Source: an uncultured Roseibium sp.
GTDB lineage: Bacteria > Pseudomonadota > Alphaproteobacteria > Rhizobiales > Stappiaceae
Assembly (NCBI RefSeq): GCF_947494555.1
Contig: NZ_CANLVF010000004.1
Coordinates: 680,572 to 744,571, forward strand
Length of the DNA stretch: 64,000 bases
Direction: 5' to 3'
Part shown: piece after piece, positions 8,367 through 17,078 of the stretch
How the letters are laid out: each line of letters starts with the position of its first letter
Numbering within the stretch: the stretch's first letter is position 1
Position numbers and translations under genes: made by a program
Notes under the pieces: model-generated
Seen by the model: the letters and a program-made list of their open reading frames with translations, nothing else
What the model was told of the DNA's origin: nothing
Database searches by the model: none

Positions 8367-9206
8367 ATGGAGAGCGGTTTGGGCAAAACGGCCAAGATTG
8401 AATTTATTCGTCGTGTGATACCATTAAGCCTTAGCGTCCTTGCGATTGTTGGCGGCTTTTTCTTCATATCCTTTTTGAGCGGCCTCGTTTGCCTGTTGGC
8501 GGCGGCCGGCATCTACGCTGCACTTCCGAAACCGTCGATGCCTTCTGGCGCGGTGAAACCAGTTTCCAAACCTTCCGTTATGGTTCTGGACGCAATCGGT
8601 TTTGGTTTTGGAATTGTGTTCTTTTCCATAGCCATTCTTGGAATGGTGAGCGCGACGGGCGGATTAGCGCTTGCCGCTCTGTTGGCGCTTGTTCCGGCTA
8701 GCGCGTCCTTCCTGTTCTTCGCAGTGGCAGTGCGGCAGGAAACGTCCTGGGTCCGCTTTTTCGGCAATGGGTTTGAATTCACGCAGTTTGGGCGGCGTGC
8801 GCGCGTTCCCTACGAGGAGCTAAAGCAAGTCAGTGTCCGGCTCTGGGAGGCTTCCGGCTGGGTTGCCTGGTTTCAGTCGACAATCGGATCGATCGGGCAC
8901 AAGAAGGCAGTCCTGTTGAACGGTGAGCAAAGCACCAAGACACTCGTCTTGAAACACCCCGTCAGCGGCACTTTCACAATTTCATCCGAACTCATTCCAG
9001 ACCTGCAGCGCATTCTTATCGGCATGGACCGGGCGGGCATCGAGTTGCCGGAAGGCATCAGCGAGTGGCAGCGCAAGAAAATCCGCCGCCGCAGGGAGCG
9101 CATGTATGGCGGACCGGAATCCGACGCAGCGAAGCCCGAGGAACAGGTTGAGGTTGCACGTATCGCAGCCTTGATTGAACACGCACGGCGGCAGGCGACT
9201 TCCTGA
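8367..9206 (+). CDS. Membrane protein of unknown function
   Basis: A 279-residue protein with four probable membrane segments: two at about residues 16-52 and two at about 72-120. A cytoplasmic C-terminal domain (about 125-279) has a PH-like feel (FFGNGFEFTQFGRRARVPYEEL) and ends in a basic, then acidic helix (QRKKIRRRRERMYGG). No family recognised. No strong Shine-Dalgarno is visible at this ATG. The 233-bp AT-rich gap upstream contains small inverted repeats (GGATC/GATCC at 8179-8192, TTTGGCG/CGCCAAA at 8229-8250). It converges on the hydratase gene, with the two stops touching at 9206/9207. Confidence 0.7.
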   Translation: MESGLGKTAKIEFIRRVIPLSLSVLAIVGGFFFISFLSGLVCLLAAAGIYAALPKPSMPSGAVKPVSKPSVMVLDAIGFGFGIVFFSIAILGMVSATGGLALAALLALVPASASFLFFAVAVRQETSWVRFFGNGFEFTQFGRRARVPYEELKQVSVRLWEASGWVAWFQSTIGSIGHKKAVLLNGEQSTKTLVLKHPVSGTFTISSELIPDLQRILIGMDRAGIELPEGISEWQRKKIRRRRERMYGGPESDAAKPEEQVEVARIAALIEHARRQATS

Positions 9207-9995
9207 TCAGCCAGCCGCCCAGGTTGGCTTTCTCTTTTCGAAGAAAGCGGAAATTCCCTCATGTGCTTCAGGTGTCTCCCAGACATCGGCGAGCCGTCGG
9301 ATCGTATCCTCAATGATGTCGGGCGTAATCGCAGGCCCAAGAGAGCGCGCCAGAGCTTTTGATGCGGCGACCGCAGATGGCGCTGCGCCCAAATAAGGCC
9401 TGACTTCACTTTCAACTGCCAAATCCAGATCCTCTCCGGACACGACTTTTGCAACAAGGTCGAGTTTGGCCGCCTCGTGCGCCCCAAAAATTCGGGCAGA
9501 CATGAACACCCGGCGCGCCTTGGCTTCGCCCATCCGCGCAAGCACGTAAGGGCTGATTGTTGCGGGGATCAGACCAAGCCGCACCTCGGTCAGTCCGAAT
9601 TTGGCCGTGTCAACCGCAACGACCGTATCGCAGACGCTCATCATGCCGATGCCGCCACCAAAAGCCTGGCCCTGAACGCGGCCGATCAAGGGTTTCGGCA
9701 GCTCATTCAGCGCCTTCAGCATCATCGCCAGTTTGCGGGCTTCAGCCATCCGGGTCTGCCGGTCCGCCTCGAACTGCTCGCGCATCCACCCAAGATCTCC
9801 GCCGGCGCAGAAACTTGTGCCTGCGCCCGTCAGTATGATTGCTCGGATTTCGGGGTCAGCCCCAAGACGCCCGGCTGCGTCCGTAAGGTCTGAAATCATC
9901 ATCGCGGAGAAAGCGTTGTGCTTTTCAGGCCGGTTGAGCGTGAGTGTGGCAACGCCGCGATCATCCGTCGCTATGGAAATGGTTTCAAAACTCAT
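9207..9995 (-). CDS. liuC: Enoyl-CoA hydratase/isomerase, probable methylglutaconyl-CoA hydratase
   Basis: A 262-residue crotonase-fold enzyme. The oxyanion-hole blocks are visible: AFSAMM near residue 28, GAGTSFCAGGDLGWM near 57-71 and GQAFGGGIGM near 107-116. As the last gene of the leucine/isovalerate operon it most likely hydrates 3-methylglutaconyl-CoA to HMG-CoA, the step between MccAB and HMG-CoA lyase. Its start overlaps the HMG-CoA lyase stop by four bases (ATGA), implying translational coupling. The specific substrate is inferred from context, since crotonases are hard to separate by sequence alone. Confidence 0.85.
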   Translation of the reverse strand: MSFETISIATDDRGVATLTLNRPEKHNAFSAMMISDLTDAAGRLGADPEIRAIILTGAGTSFCAGGDLGWMREQFEADRQTRMAEARKLAMMLKALNELPKPLIGRVQGQAFGGGIGMMSVCDTVVAVDTAKFGLTEVRLGLIPATISPYVLARMGEAKARRVFMSARIFGAHEAAKLDLVAKVVSGEDLDLAVESEVRPYLGAAPSAVAASKALARSLGPAITPDIIEDTIRRLADVWETPEAHEGISAFFEKRKPTWAAG

Positions 9996-10864
9996 GCTGT
10001 GTCGCTCCTCAGACTGCGCGCGAACTCGGAGACTTCGGCCAGCCGGTCGGTTCGAATGCCCGTCTCAAATCCCTTGCCTTCCACGAGCGCAACAACCGCC
10101 TCCGTTGCGACATTGCCTTTTGCACCGGGCGCATAGGGGCAGCCTCCCAGTCCGCCGACAGCACTGTCGAAAGTGCGCAGGCCACGTTCGAGGCTGACCT
10201 CAATATTCTCCAGTGCGCGTGCCTTGGTGTCGTGATAGTGGCCTGCCAGTTTGTCTGCCGGCACGACTTCAAGAACGGCATCCAGCATCCTTGAGATGGT
10301 TTCGGGCGTACCGGCACCGATCGTATCGCCAAGCGAAATTTCATAACAGCCGAGCTCGAACAGGAGCCCGGCAACATCGGCAACCTTTTGCGGCGGGGTC
10401 GGGCCGTCATAGGGACAATCGGTGACGCAGGAAACGTAGCCGCGCACCGGCATTTCATCATGATGCGCCTTGTCGAGAAGGGGTTTGAAACGCTCAATGC
10501 TTTCGGCCACCGAGCAGTTGATGTTCTTTTTCGAAAAACCCTCGGACGCGGAGCCGAATATCGCAACCTCGTCGGTCGATGCCTTGCGGGCGGCGGTATA
10601 GCCTTTCACGTTCGGTGTCAGCACCGAATAGACAACGGCCGGATGGCGGTAGATGCTCTCCATAACCTCCTGGGCGTCGGCCATCTGAGGCACCCATTTC
10701 GGGCTAACGAAACTGGTCACTTCGATCTTGCGGAAGCCGCAGTCCGACAGCCCGTCGACGAGCTCGATTTTCTGCTCGGTTGGAACAAAGCGCTTTTCAT
10801 TCTGAAGCCCGTCGCGCGGACCCATTTCGAAGATTGTGATGAATTCGGACATCGGTGTGCTCAT
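9992..10864 (-). CDS. liuE: Hydroxymethylglutaryl-CoA lyase
   Basis: A DRE-TIM metallolyase of about 290 residues that splits HMG-CoA into acetoacetate and acetyl-CoA. EMGPRDGLQNEK near the N-terminus is the metal and substrate signature. HYHDTKARALENI gives the metal His pair, and GGLGGCPYAPGAKGN holds the catalytic Cys of the HMGL signature. The start at 10864 (MSTPMSEF) gives the normal family length. An upstream GTG would add 20 unconserved residues overlapping the previous gene. No clear Shine-Dalgarno is present, in keeping with coupling to the gene before it. It is the seventh gene of the operon. Confidence 0.93.
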   Translation of the reverse strand: MSTPMSEFITIFEMGPRDGLQNEKRFVPTEQKIELVDGLSDCGFRKIEVTSFVSPKWVPQMADAQEVMESIYRHPAVVYSVLTPNVKGYTAARKASTDEVAIFGSASEGFSKKNINCSVAESIERFKPLLDKAHHDEMPVRGYVSCVTDCPYDGPTPPQKVADVAGLLFELGCYEISLGDTIGAGTPETISRMLDAVLEVVPADKLAGHYHDTKARALENIEVSLERGLRTFDSAVGGLGGCPYAPGAKGNVATEAVVALVEGKGFETGIRTDRLAEVSEFARSLRSDTA

Positions 10865-10904
10865 TTTGCAGAAAAAACTTTGGTTACAGGCTTGTCCAGA
10901 TTTG

Positions 10905-12536
10905 TCACCCTTCCTGCTCAGCACGTGCCCTGAGTTCCTTCCGGATAACCTTTCCGGTGGTCGTCATCGGCAAGGCATCCACAAAGGCGACTTCGCGTGG
11001 ATATTCATGGGCGGCAAGGCGTGTCTTGACGAAATCCGCAATCTCCTTGCCCAGAGCTTCGGTCGGCTCGAAGCCTTCTTTCAGGACGATATAGGCCTTG
11101 ACGATTTCGGTACGCTGTTGGTCCGGCTTGCCAACAACACCAGCCAGCGCGACTGCGGGATGGCGGATAAGACAGTCCTCGATTTCGCCAGGTCCGATAC
11201 GATAACCAGAGGACGTGATGACATCGTCGTCCCGGCCGACGAATTGCAGCCAGCCGTCGTCGTCCTCAAGCCCAGTGTCACCTGTCAGCAACCAGTCGCC
11301 GGCAAATTTCTTTTCCGTTGCCTCGGGATTGTTCCAGTATTTCAGAAACATGACTGGATCCGGACGTTTCACGGCTATGTTTCCAAGCGTATTTGCCGGC
11401 AGAATTGCGCCCGTATCGTCCACGACCGCAACTTCATGGCCCGGCACCGCACGTCCCATGATCCCCGGACGGGATTCCATGATACGGCTACAGCTGGAGA
11501 CGATCATGTTGCATTCGGTCTGGCCATAGAACTCGTTGATGGTCAGCCCGAAGGTCTTGCGGCCCCATGCAATCAGCTCGGCGCCGAGGGTTTCGCCACC
11601 GGACGCAACGGAACGCAGATCGAAATGCCAGCGGTCTCCTATGTCCGGAACCTGCCGCATCATCTTCAGGGCTGTCGGAGGCAGGAAGGTATTGCGGATC
11701 TTCTGGTTCTCAAGAAGCTGAAAGGCAGCCTCCGCTGTGAATTTGCCGAAGCGGCAGGCGACGACGGGAACACCCAAAAAAAGCGCCGGCATGAGCACAT
11801 CGAGCAAGCCGCCGATCCACGCCCAATCAGCGGGCGTCCAGATCCGATCACCCGGTTGACCGAGAAAGTCGTGGCTCATCTCGACACCTGGCAGATGGCC
11901 GAGCAGGACCCTGTGCGCATGAAGTGCGCCCTTGGGCTGGCCCGTTGTTCCAGAAGTATAGATGATAATCGCGGGATCCTCGACGGCGGTCTCGAAGGGG
12001 GTGAACGTGTCCTGATGTCCGGCCATGTGGCTGGCCAGATCCTGTGCGGCACCATCTTCTCCATCGACACAAAAAATAGTGGTCAGTTGCGGCAGGTGGT
12101 CGCCAAGCTTCGCGAGTTTTGCAGCGCCGCTCGCATCGGTGATCACTACCTTCGCGCCGGAATCGCGCAACCGGTATTCCAGTGCCTCTTCTCCGAAAAG
12201 CGTGAAAAGAGGAATGGTGATCGCCCCCAGTTTCAGCGCAGCAATATGTGCAAAGGCCGTCTCGGGGCGCTGCGGCAAAAGCACTCCGATCCGGTCACCC
12301 GGCAGAACGCCGCGATCCGCAAGAAGATTGGCCAACTGGTTCGACAGGCGGCGAAGGTCCGCATAGCTGTAGCGGGCCGTATCACCGTTCTCTTCCACAT
12401 AGACCAGTGCTTCCCGTGCCGGTTCCCGATCCGCCCAGGCGTCGCACACGGCAACGCCCATGTTGAACTTTTGGGGGATATTCCAGCGAAATTTCCGGGT
12501 CAGATCCTCATAACTTTCCGCCTCAGGCAGCAGCAT
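10905..12536 (-). CDS. AMP-dependent acyl-CoA synthetase (acetoacetate or branched/medium-chain acyl)
   Basis: About 543 residues of the ANL superfamily. The adenylation P-loop is seen as YTSGTTGQPKGA, the A5 block as NEFYGQTE, the A7/A8 region as LTGDTGLEDDDGW and FVGRDDDVITSSGYRIGP, and the A10 lysine in TTTGKVIRKEL. It is closest in style to ACSM/medium-chain or acetyl-CoA synthetase-like enzymes. Placed between mccA and HMG-CoA lyase, it may activate acetoacetate, isovalerate or a related acid, so that leucine-derived acids enter the pathway. The ATG at 12536 overlaps the end of mccA by 14 bases. An ATG two codons earlier is possible. Confidence 0.88.
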   Translation of the reverse strand: MLLPEAESYEDLTRKFRWNIPQKFNMGVAVCDAWADREPAREALVYVEENGDTARYSYADLRRLSNQLANLLADRGVLPGDRIGVLLPQRPETAFAHIAALKLGAITIPLFTLFGEEALEYRLRDSGAKVVITDASGAAKLAKLGDHLPQLTTIFCVDGEDGAAQDLASHMAGHQDTFTPFETAVEDPAIIIYTSGTTGQPKGALHAHRVLLGHLPGVEMSHDFLGQPGDRIWTPADWAWIGGLLDVLMPALFLGVPVVACRFGKFTAEAAFQLLENQKIRNTFLPPTALKMMRQVPDIGDRWHFDLRSVASGGETLGAELIAWGRKTFGLTINEFYGQTECNMIVSSCSRIMESRPGIMGRAVPGHEVAVVDDTGAILPANTLGNIAVKRPDPVMFLKYWNNPEATEKKFAGDWLLTGDTGLEDDDGWLQFVGRDDDVITSSGYRIGPGEIEDCLIRHPAVALAGVVGKPDQQRTEIVKAYIVLKEGFEPTEALGKEIADFVKTRLAAHEYPREVAFVDALPMTTTGKVIRKELRARAEQEG

Positions 12537-14517
12537 CGGCATCCTCCACGAGTGCCAGCAGAACCGTGCCATCGGTGACCTGTTCACCCTCCGCCACGAA
12601 GACTTCACCGATCATCCCGTCGCGCGGAGCTTTGAGCGTATGCTCCATCTTCATTGCTTCAAGAATGACCAGGGGCTGGTCCTTGGAAACTGTGTCGCCG
12701 TTGCCCGCGGACAGAACTTTCACAAGGCCCGGCATGGGCGCGATGACCTGATCACCAGTCCCTGCCGCATCATCATCGCTGCCGAGCATGTCCGGTAAGC
12801 CGATGGAAAAAGCGTGACCGTTCTGGAATACGGTCAGGCCATCACCACTGCAAACGACTACAGCACTCGCACGATGGCCTTCGCAGTCGTAAGTTATTGC
12901 GTTTCCATCAACTTTGACGACTGTAAAGATCCTCTCACCTTCTGTGAGATGAACCTCAAACCGGCGACTTCCAAGTGCGCGAACCTCAACGTCCCTCCGG
13001 TCGCTGCCGATGTCCAAAAGCGCAAACTGCCGGGATGCGCTCCAGATGCGCCATCCGGCAAGCGTTTCGAACGGATCATTCCCGCTGGCTGGTTTGGTAA
13101 GGCCGAGTGCTGCGAGTGCGGCGAGTGCAACAGCGTCTTCGGGGACAGAGGGCTCTTCGACCAGCTCTTCCAAGTCGCGGTCGATGAGCCCGGTATCAAC
13201 GTCTCCGCTCGCGAAACCCTTGTGTCTGCATAGTGCCGCCAGAAAACCTGCATTCGTGACACAGCCTGCCACTTCCGTTGCTTCCAGCGCTGCCAGAAGT
13301 TTGCCGAGCGCTGCGTCTCTTGTCGGGCCGTGTACAATAATCTTGGCGATCATTGGATCGTAGAAGGGCGTGATTTCGTCACCGGAGCGAACACCGCTGT
13401 CCACACGCGCGCTTTTTTCCGGCAATGAAAGATGGTCCAGCGTGCCGATAGCGGGCAGAAAGCCTTTGGGCGCATCTTCGGCATAGAGACGGGCCTCGAA
13501 AGCCCATCCGCTGAACGCCAACTCATCCTGCCTTTTGGGCAATGTTTCACCGAAAGCGACGCGGAGCTGCCACTCGACCAGATCCTCCCCGGTGATCAAC
13601 TCAGTCACCGGGTGTTCGACCTGAAGTCTTGTGTTCATTTCCATGAAATAAAAGCGGTCAGCGCGCAAACCGTCCGAAACATCGGCGATGAATTCGATCG
13701 TTCCAGCTCCCGAATAGTCGATCGCTTTTGCAGCCTTCACGGCCGCGTCACCCATGATCTTGCGCATTTCATCCGGCATGCCGGGGGCAGGGGCCTCCTC
13801 GATGACCTTCTGGTGGCGGCGCTGCAGGGAACAGTCGCGCTCGAACAGATGCACGGCATTTCCGTGACTGTCGCCAAACACCTGGATCTCGATGTGGCGC
13901 GGCTTGGTCAGGTATTTTTCGATGAGGACACGGCCGTCGCCGAAACTGGCTTCCCCTTCGCGCTGCGCGCCCGACAATGCGTCCAGAAAATCCTGCGGAT
14001 CGTCGACGCGGCGCATGCCTTTGCCGCCGCCGCCTGCGCGTGCCTTGATCAGAACCGGGTACCCGATCTCGCCGGCTTGATCTTTCAAGAACACGGGGTC
14101 CTGGTTGTCGCCATGATAGCCGGGCACGACGGGAACATCCGCCTGTTCCATCAGCGCCTTGGCGGCGTCTTTCAGGCCCATGGCCCGAATGGATTTCGCA
14201 CTGGGACCGATGAAGGTAATGCCTGCCTTTTCAAGGGCTTCGACGAAGTCCGGGTTCTCCGAAAGAAAACCATAGCCGGGATGTACAGCTTGTGCTCCGC
14301 TTTGCCTGCAGGCTTCGATGATCGTGTCAGTCTTGAGGTAGCTTTCAGCGACCGGCGCGGGACCGATCCGAAAGGCTTCGTCCGCCATTGCCACGTGTTT
14401 GGCATTCGCGTCAGCATCCGAAAAGACGGCAACAGTCCTGATCCCGAGTTTCTTTGCGGTCGCGATCACCCGGCAGGCGATTTCACCGCGATTGGCGACG
14501 AGGATTTTCTTGAACAT
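12523..14517 (-). CDS. liuD: 3-methylcrotonyl-CoA carboxylase, biotin-containing alpha subunit
   Basis: 664 residues with the full biotin carboxylase-BCCP layout. The biotin carboxylase domain (about 1-445) begins FKKILVANRGEIACRV and has the ATP-grasp GGGGKGMR loop near 160-170. A linker/BT-like region covers about 450-590. The biotinyl domain ends with EAMKMEH, the biotinylated lysine being Lys623. It carboxylates 3-methylcrotonyl-CoA together with the carboxyltransferase encoded at 15470-17077. The stop of the macrodomain gene overlaps the start by one base (TGATG). Geranyl-CoA carboxylase is the main alternative, but the HMG-CoA lyase and hydratase neighbours favour leucine catabolism. 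Confidence 0.95.
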   Translation of the reverse strand: MFKKILVANRGEIACRVIATAKKLGIRTVAVFSDADANAKHVAMADEAFRIGPAPVAESYLKTDTIIEACRQSGAQAVHPGYGFLSENPDFVEALEKAGITFIGPSAKSIRAMGLKDAAKALMEQADVPVVPGYHGDNQDPVFLKDQAGEIGYPVLIKARAGGGGKGMRRVDDPQDFLDALSGAQREGEASFGDGRVLIEKYLTKPRHIEIQVFGDSHGNAVHLFERDCSLQRRHQKVIEEAPAPGMPDEMRKIMGDAAVKAAKAIDYSGAGTIEFIADVSDGLRADRFYFMEMNTRLQVEHPVTELITGEDLVEWQLRVAFGETLPKRQDELAFSGWAFEARLYAEDAPKGFLPAIGTLDHLSLPEKSARVDSGVRSGDEITPFYDPMIAKIIVHGPTRDAALGKLLAALEATEVAGCVTNAGFLAALCRHKGFASGDVDTGLIDRDLEELVEEPSVPEDAVALAALAALGLTKPASGNDPFETLAGWRIWSASRQFALLDIGSDRRDVEVRALGSRRFEVHLTEGERIFTVVKVDGNAITYDCEGHRASAVVVCSGDGLTVFQNGHAFSIGLPDMLGSDDDAAGTGDQVIAPMPGLVKVLSAGNGDTVSKDQPLVILEAMKMEHTLKAPRDGMIGEVFVAEGEQVTDGTVLLALVEDADAAA

Positions 14518-15032
14518 CAGTCTTCTTTCCTCTCAAGCGCTGCCTGCAAAAGGGCATGGCTCTGATCATCAAATGCGACAAGCGTGACGGTTTTGATTTC
14601 GGGCAGACTGGCCAAAGTGGCCCTGACGGTTTTGACCGCAATATCGGCCGCAAGATCCGCCGGATAACCAAAGATCCCGGTGGAAATTGCCGGGAAGGCA
14701 ACTGTCTCGCAGCTGTTGGCCGCTGCCAGCCGGAGGCTTGTCTCATAACAGCTTGCGAGCAGGGCGGGCTCGCCTTCATTGCCACCCCGCCAGACAGGGC
14801 CGACCGTGTGAATGACGTGCTTTGCCGGCAATCTGTACCCGGCCGTAATCTTCGCCTCACCCGTTTTGCAGCCGTTCAAGAGCCGGCATTCCTGGACGAG
14901 CTCCGGCCCCGCGGCGCGGTGGATCGCGCCGTCGACACCGCCCCCGCCAAGCAGGGAAGAGTTGGCCGCATTGACGATAGCGTCAACTTCAAGCTGCGTG
15001 ATATCTCCGATATGCGTCTCGATCCGGCTCAT
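14517..15032 (-). CDS. Macrodomain protein, probable O-acetyl-ADP-ribose deacetylase
   Basis: A 171-residue stand-alone macrodomain of the YmdB/MacroD type. NAANSSLLGGGGVDGAIHRAAG near residues 23-44 carries the catalytic Asn and Asp and the glycine-rich ADP-ribose loop. The second phosphate loop is AISTGIFGYP near 113-122. Members remove acetyl from O-acetyl-ADP-ribose or ADP-ribose from acidic residues. It sits between the two carboxylase subunit genes, 3 bases after the ASCH gene and overlapping mccA, so it is co-transcribed with them. Why a deacetylase is embedded here is not explained by known leucine catabolism. Confidence 0.93.
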   Translation of the reverse strand: MSRIETHIGDITQLEVDAIVNAANSSLLGGGGVDGAIHRAAGPELVQECRLLNGCKTGEAKITAGYRLPAKHVIHTVGPVWRGGNEGEPALLASCYETSLRLAAANSCETVAFPAISTGIFGYPADLAADIAVKTVRATLASLPEIKTVTLVAFDDQSHALLQAALERKED

Positions 15033-15035
15033 GGC

Positions 15036-15464
15036 TTATCCTTCACGCTGCACTTCCTGAAGATCCCGGACCACCCTGAAGCGTTCGCAGACCAGCCACA
15101 TTTCTGGATCAAAGCCGCCGTTCCGCTCGAAAAAGGCCTGATGATCCTTGCGCCAGCCCGCGAGGTCAACGTTCTCGCCTTCGGCCAGGGCGAAGTCTTC
15201 GGGAACGTCACAAAACCGCATGGTTTTGATGTCAAGCGTCTCAATGACAAGCGCCGGCGTTCCGTCCCAATCGAGGGCTATGTCCCTACGCCCTACCTCC
15301 GGCATGGTTTCCCCGCCGGCTTCAAAATCGCGTAGTGCGCCACAGGTCGCGGTTTTCGTGCCGGCCCGGACAAGTGCGATCAGATGGCTGCTCAGCTCTT
15401 CCCCGTCGCCAAACTTGAATGTCGTGGCGCCGGGATAGGTCTCCTTGAGGTGCTTAAGATCCAT
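15036..15464 (-). CDS. ASCH domain protein
   Basis: A 142-residue ASCH-fold protein. The sequence runs LVRAGTKTATCGAL near 29-42, a central beta region and the typical C-terminal block (EGENVDLAGWRKDHQAFFER, then FDPEMWLVCERFRVV). ASCH domains bind RNA or modified nucleosides, and some, such as E. coli YqfB, are N4-acetylcytidine amidohydrolases. The ATG at 15464 starts 5 bases after the mccB stop. A longer frame reading further upstream lies within mccB and is not used. Together with the macrodomain gene it forms a two-gene insert inside the carboxylase operon. Confidence 0.87.
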   Translation of the reverse strand: MDLKHLKETYPGATTFKFGDGEELSSHLIALVRAGTKTATCGALRDFEAGGETMPEVGRRDIALDWDGTPALVIETLDIKTMRFCDVPEDFALAEGENVDLAGWRKDHQAFFERNGGFDPEMWLVCERFRVVRDLQEVQREG

Positions 15465-15469
15465 CTTAC

Positions 15470-17077
15470 TCACATCCTGAAGAGACCGAAGCGGGTGTCC
15501 TCGATCGGCGCGTTCAGGGCCGCTGAGAGGGAAAGACCCAGAATGTCGCGCGTCTTGCGCGGGTCGACGATGCCGTCGTCCCAAAGACGTGCCGTGGCAT
15601 AAAGCGGATGCCCCTGTTCCTCGAACTGGTCGATGATGGGCTGCTTGAACGACTGTTCTTCCTCTGCCGACCAGCTTCCCCCTTTTCGTTCGATGCCGTC
15701 GCGGCGGACCGTTGCCAGAACACCGGCCGCCTGCTCACCCCCCATCACCGAAATGCGGGAATTCGGCCATGTCCAGAGGAAGCGCGGCGAATAGGCACGC
15801 CCGCACATGCCGTAGTTTCCGGCACCGAAGGAGCCGCCGACGAGCATCGTGATTTTCGGGACGGACGTGGTGGCGACCGCCGTTACAAGTTTAGCGCCGT
15901 CCTTGGCGATGCCGCCACTTTCATATTTCCGGCCGACCATGAAGCCGGTGATGTTCTGCAGGAACACCAGCGGTACCTTGCGCTGGGAGCAGAGCTCAAC
16001 GAAATGCGCACCCTTGACCGCGCTTTCGGAAAAGAGGACGCCGTTGTTGGCAATGATGCCGACCGGCATGCCGTGAATATGCGCGAACCCGCAGACCAGG
16101 GTCGTGCCGTAGCGCGCCTTGAATTCATCGAACCTTGACCCGTCGACGACACGGGCGATGACTTCCCGGATGTCGTAAGGCGTCTTCAGATCCGCTGGGA
16201 CAACACCGAGGATTTCGTCCGGGTCGTAAAGCGGGTCCTCGGGCGTTTCCAGTGCTACCTGCGAGGTCTTTGACCGGTTCAGGCTGGCGATGGCGCGTCT
16301 TGCGAGCGCGAGCGCGTGTGCGTCGTCACGTGCAAGATGGTCGGCAACACCGGACAGGCGCGTGTGAACGTCGCCGCCACCAAGATCTTCTGCCGAGACT
16401 TCCTCGCCCGTTGCCGCTTTCACAAGCGGGGGGCCTGCCAGAAAGATCGTGCCCTGGTTCTTGACGATGATGGTTTCGTCCGACATTGCCGGAACATAGG
16501 CACCACCTGCGGTACAGGACCCCATGACAACGGCGATCTGCGCAATGCCCTTGGCTGACATGTTCGCCTGATTATAAAATATCCGGCCAAAATGATCCCG
16601 GTCCGGAAAGACCTCGTCCTGATTGGGCAGGTTGGCGCCGCCTGAATCCACGAGATAAATGCAAGGCAGATTGTTTTCTAAGGCGATCTCCTGGGCACGC
16701 AGGTGTTTCTTGACCGACATCGGATAATAGGTGCCGCCTTTGACGGTCGCGTCATTGGCGAGGATCATGACCTCCTGGCCCTCCACCCGGCCGATGCCGG
16801 CGATCATTCCGGCAGAGGGTGCGGCGCCTTCATACAAGTCGTGGGCAGCGAGCATGCCGACCTCCAGAAATGGAGACCCGGGATCAAGAAGGCGCGACAC
16901 ACGCTCCCGGGGAAGAATTTTGCCGCGGGAAACATGGCGGGTGCGCGCAGTCTCGCCGCCACCGTCCAGCGCTGACCGCGCCGCAGTACGCACGGCATCC
17001 ATCGCCGTTTCGTGTGCGGCCTTGTTGGCGGCAAATTCACTGCTTCTGGATGACAGGTTCGATTTCAGGATGCTCAT
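15470..17077 (-). CDS. liuB: 3-methylcrotonyl-CoA carboxylase, carboxyltransferase beta subunit
   Basis: 535 residues with the two crotonase-like halves of acyl-CoA carboxyltransferases. The N-terminal half contains GKILPRERVSRLLDPGSPF and the CoA-binding MSVKKHLRAQEIALENNLPC region. The C-terminal half contains GSFGAGNYGMCGRAYSPRFL and the carboxybiotin-binding GGEQAAGVL. The length matches MccB/LiuB. It transfers carboxyl from biotin on the alpha subunit to 3-methylcrotonyl-CoA. It begins one base after the TetR gene stop and is the second gene of the operon. The isovaleryl-CoA dehydrogenase gene that usually sits beside mccB is absent from this window. Confidence 0.95.
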   Translation of the reverse strand: MSILKSNLSSRSSEFAANKAAHETAMDAVRTAARSALDGGGETARTRHVSRGKILPRERVSRLLDPGSPFLEVGMLAAHDLYEGAAPSAGMIAGIGRVEGQEVMILANDATVKGGTYYPMSVKKHLRAQEIALENNLPCIYLVDSGGANLPNQDEVFPDRDHFGRIFYNQANMSAKGIAQIAVVMGSCTAGGAYVPAMSDETIIVKNQGTIFLAGPPLVKAATGEEVSAEDLGGGDVHTRLSGVADHLARDDAHALALARRAIASLNRSKTSQVALETPEDPLYDPDEILGVVPADLKTPYDIREVIARVVDGSRFDEFKARYGTTLVCGFAHIHGMPVGIIANNGVLFSESAVKGAHFVELCSQRKVPLVFLQNITGFMVGRKYESGGIAKDGAKLVTAVATTSVPKITMLVGGSFGAGNYGMCGRAYSPRFLWTWPNSRISVMGGEQAAGVLATVRRDGIERKGGSWSAEEEQSFKQPIIDQFEEQGHPLYATARLWDDGIVDPRKTRDILGLSLSAALNAPIEDTRFGLFRM

Positions 17078-17078
17078 G

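Noticed and set aside
10836..12578. 580-codon plus-strand frame opposite the acyl-CoA synthetase
   Set aside because: The minus strand has all the adenylation-domain motifs; the plus frame is a GC-rich shadow.
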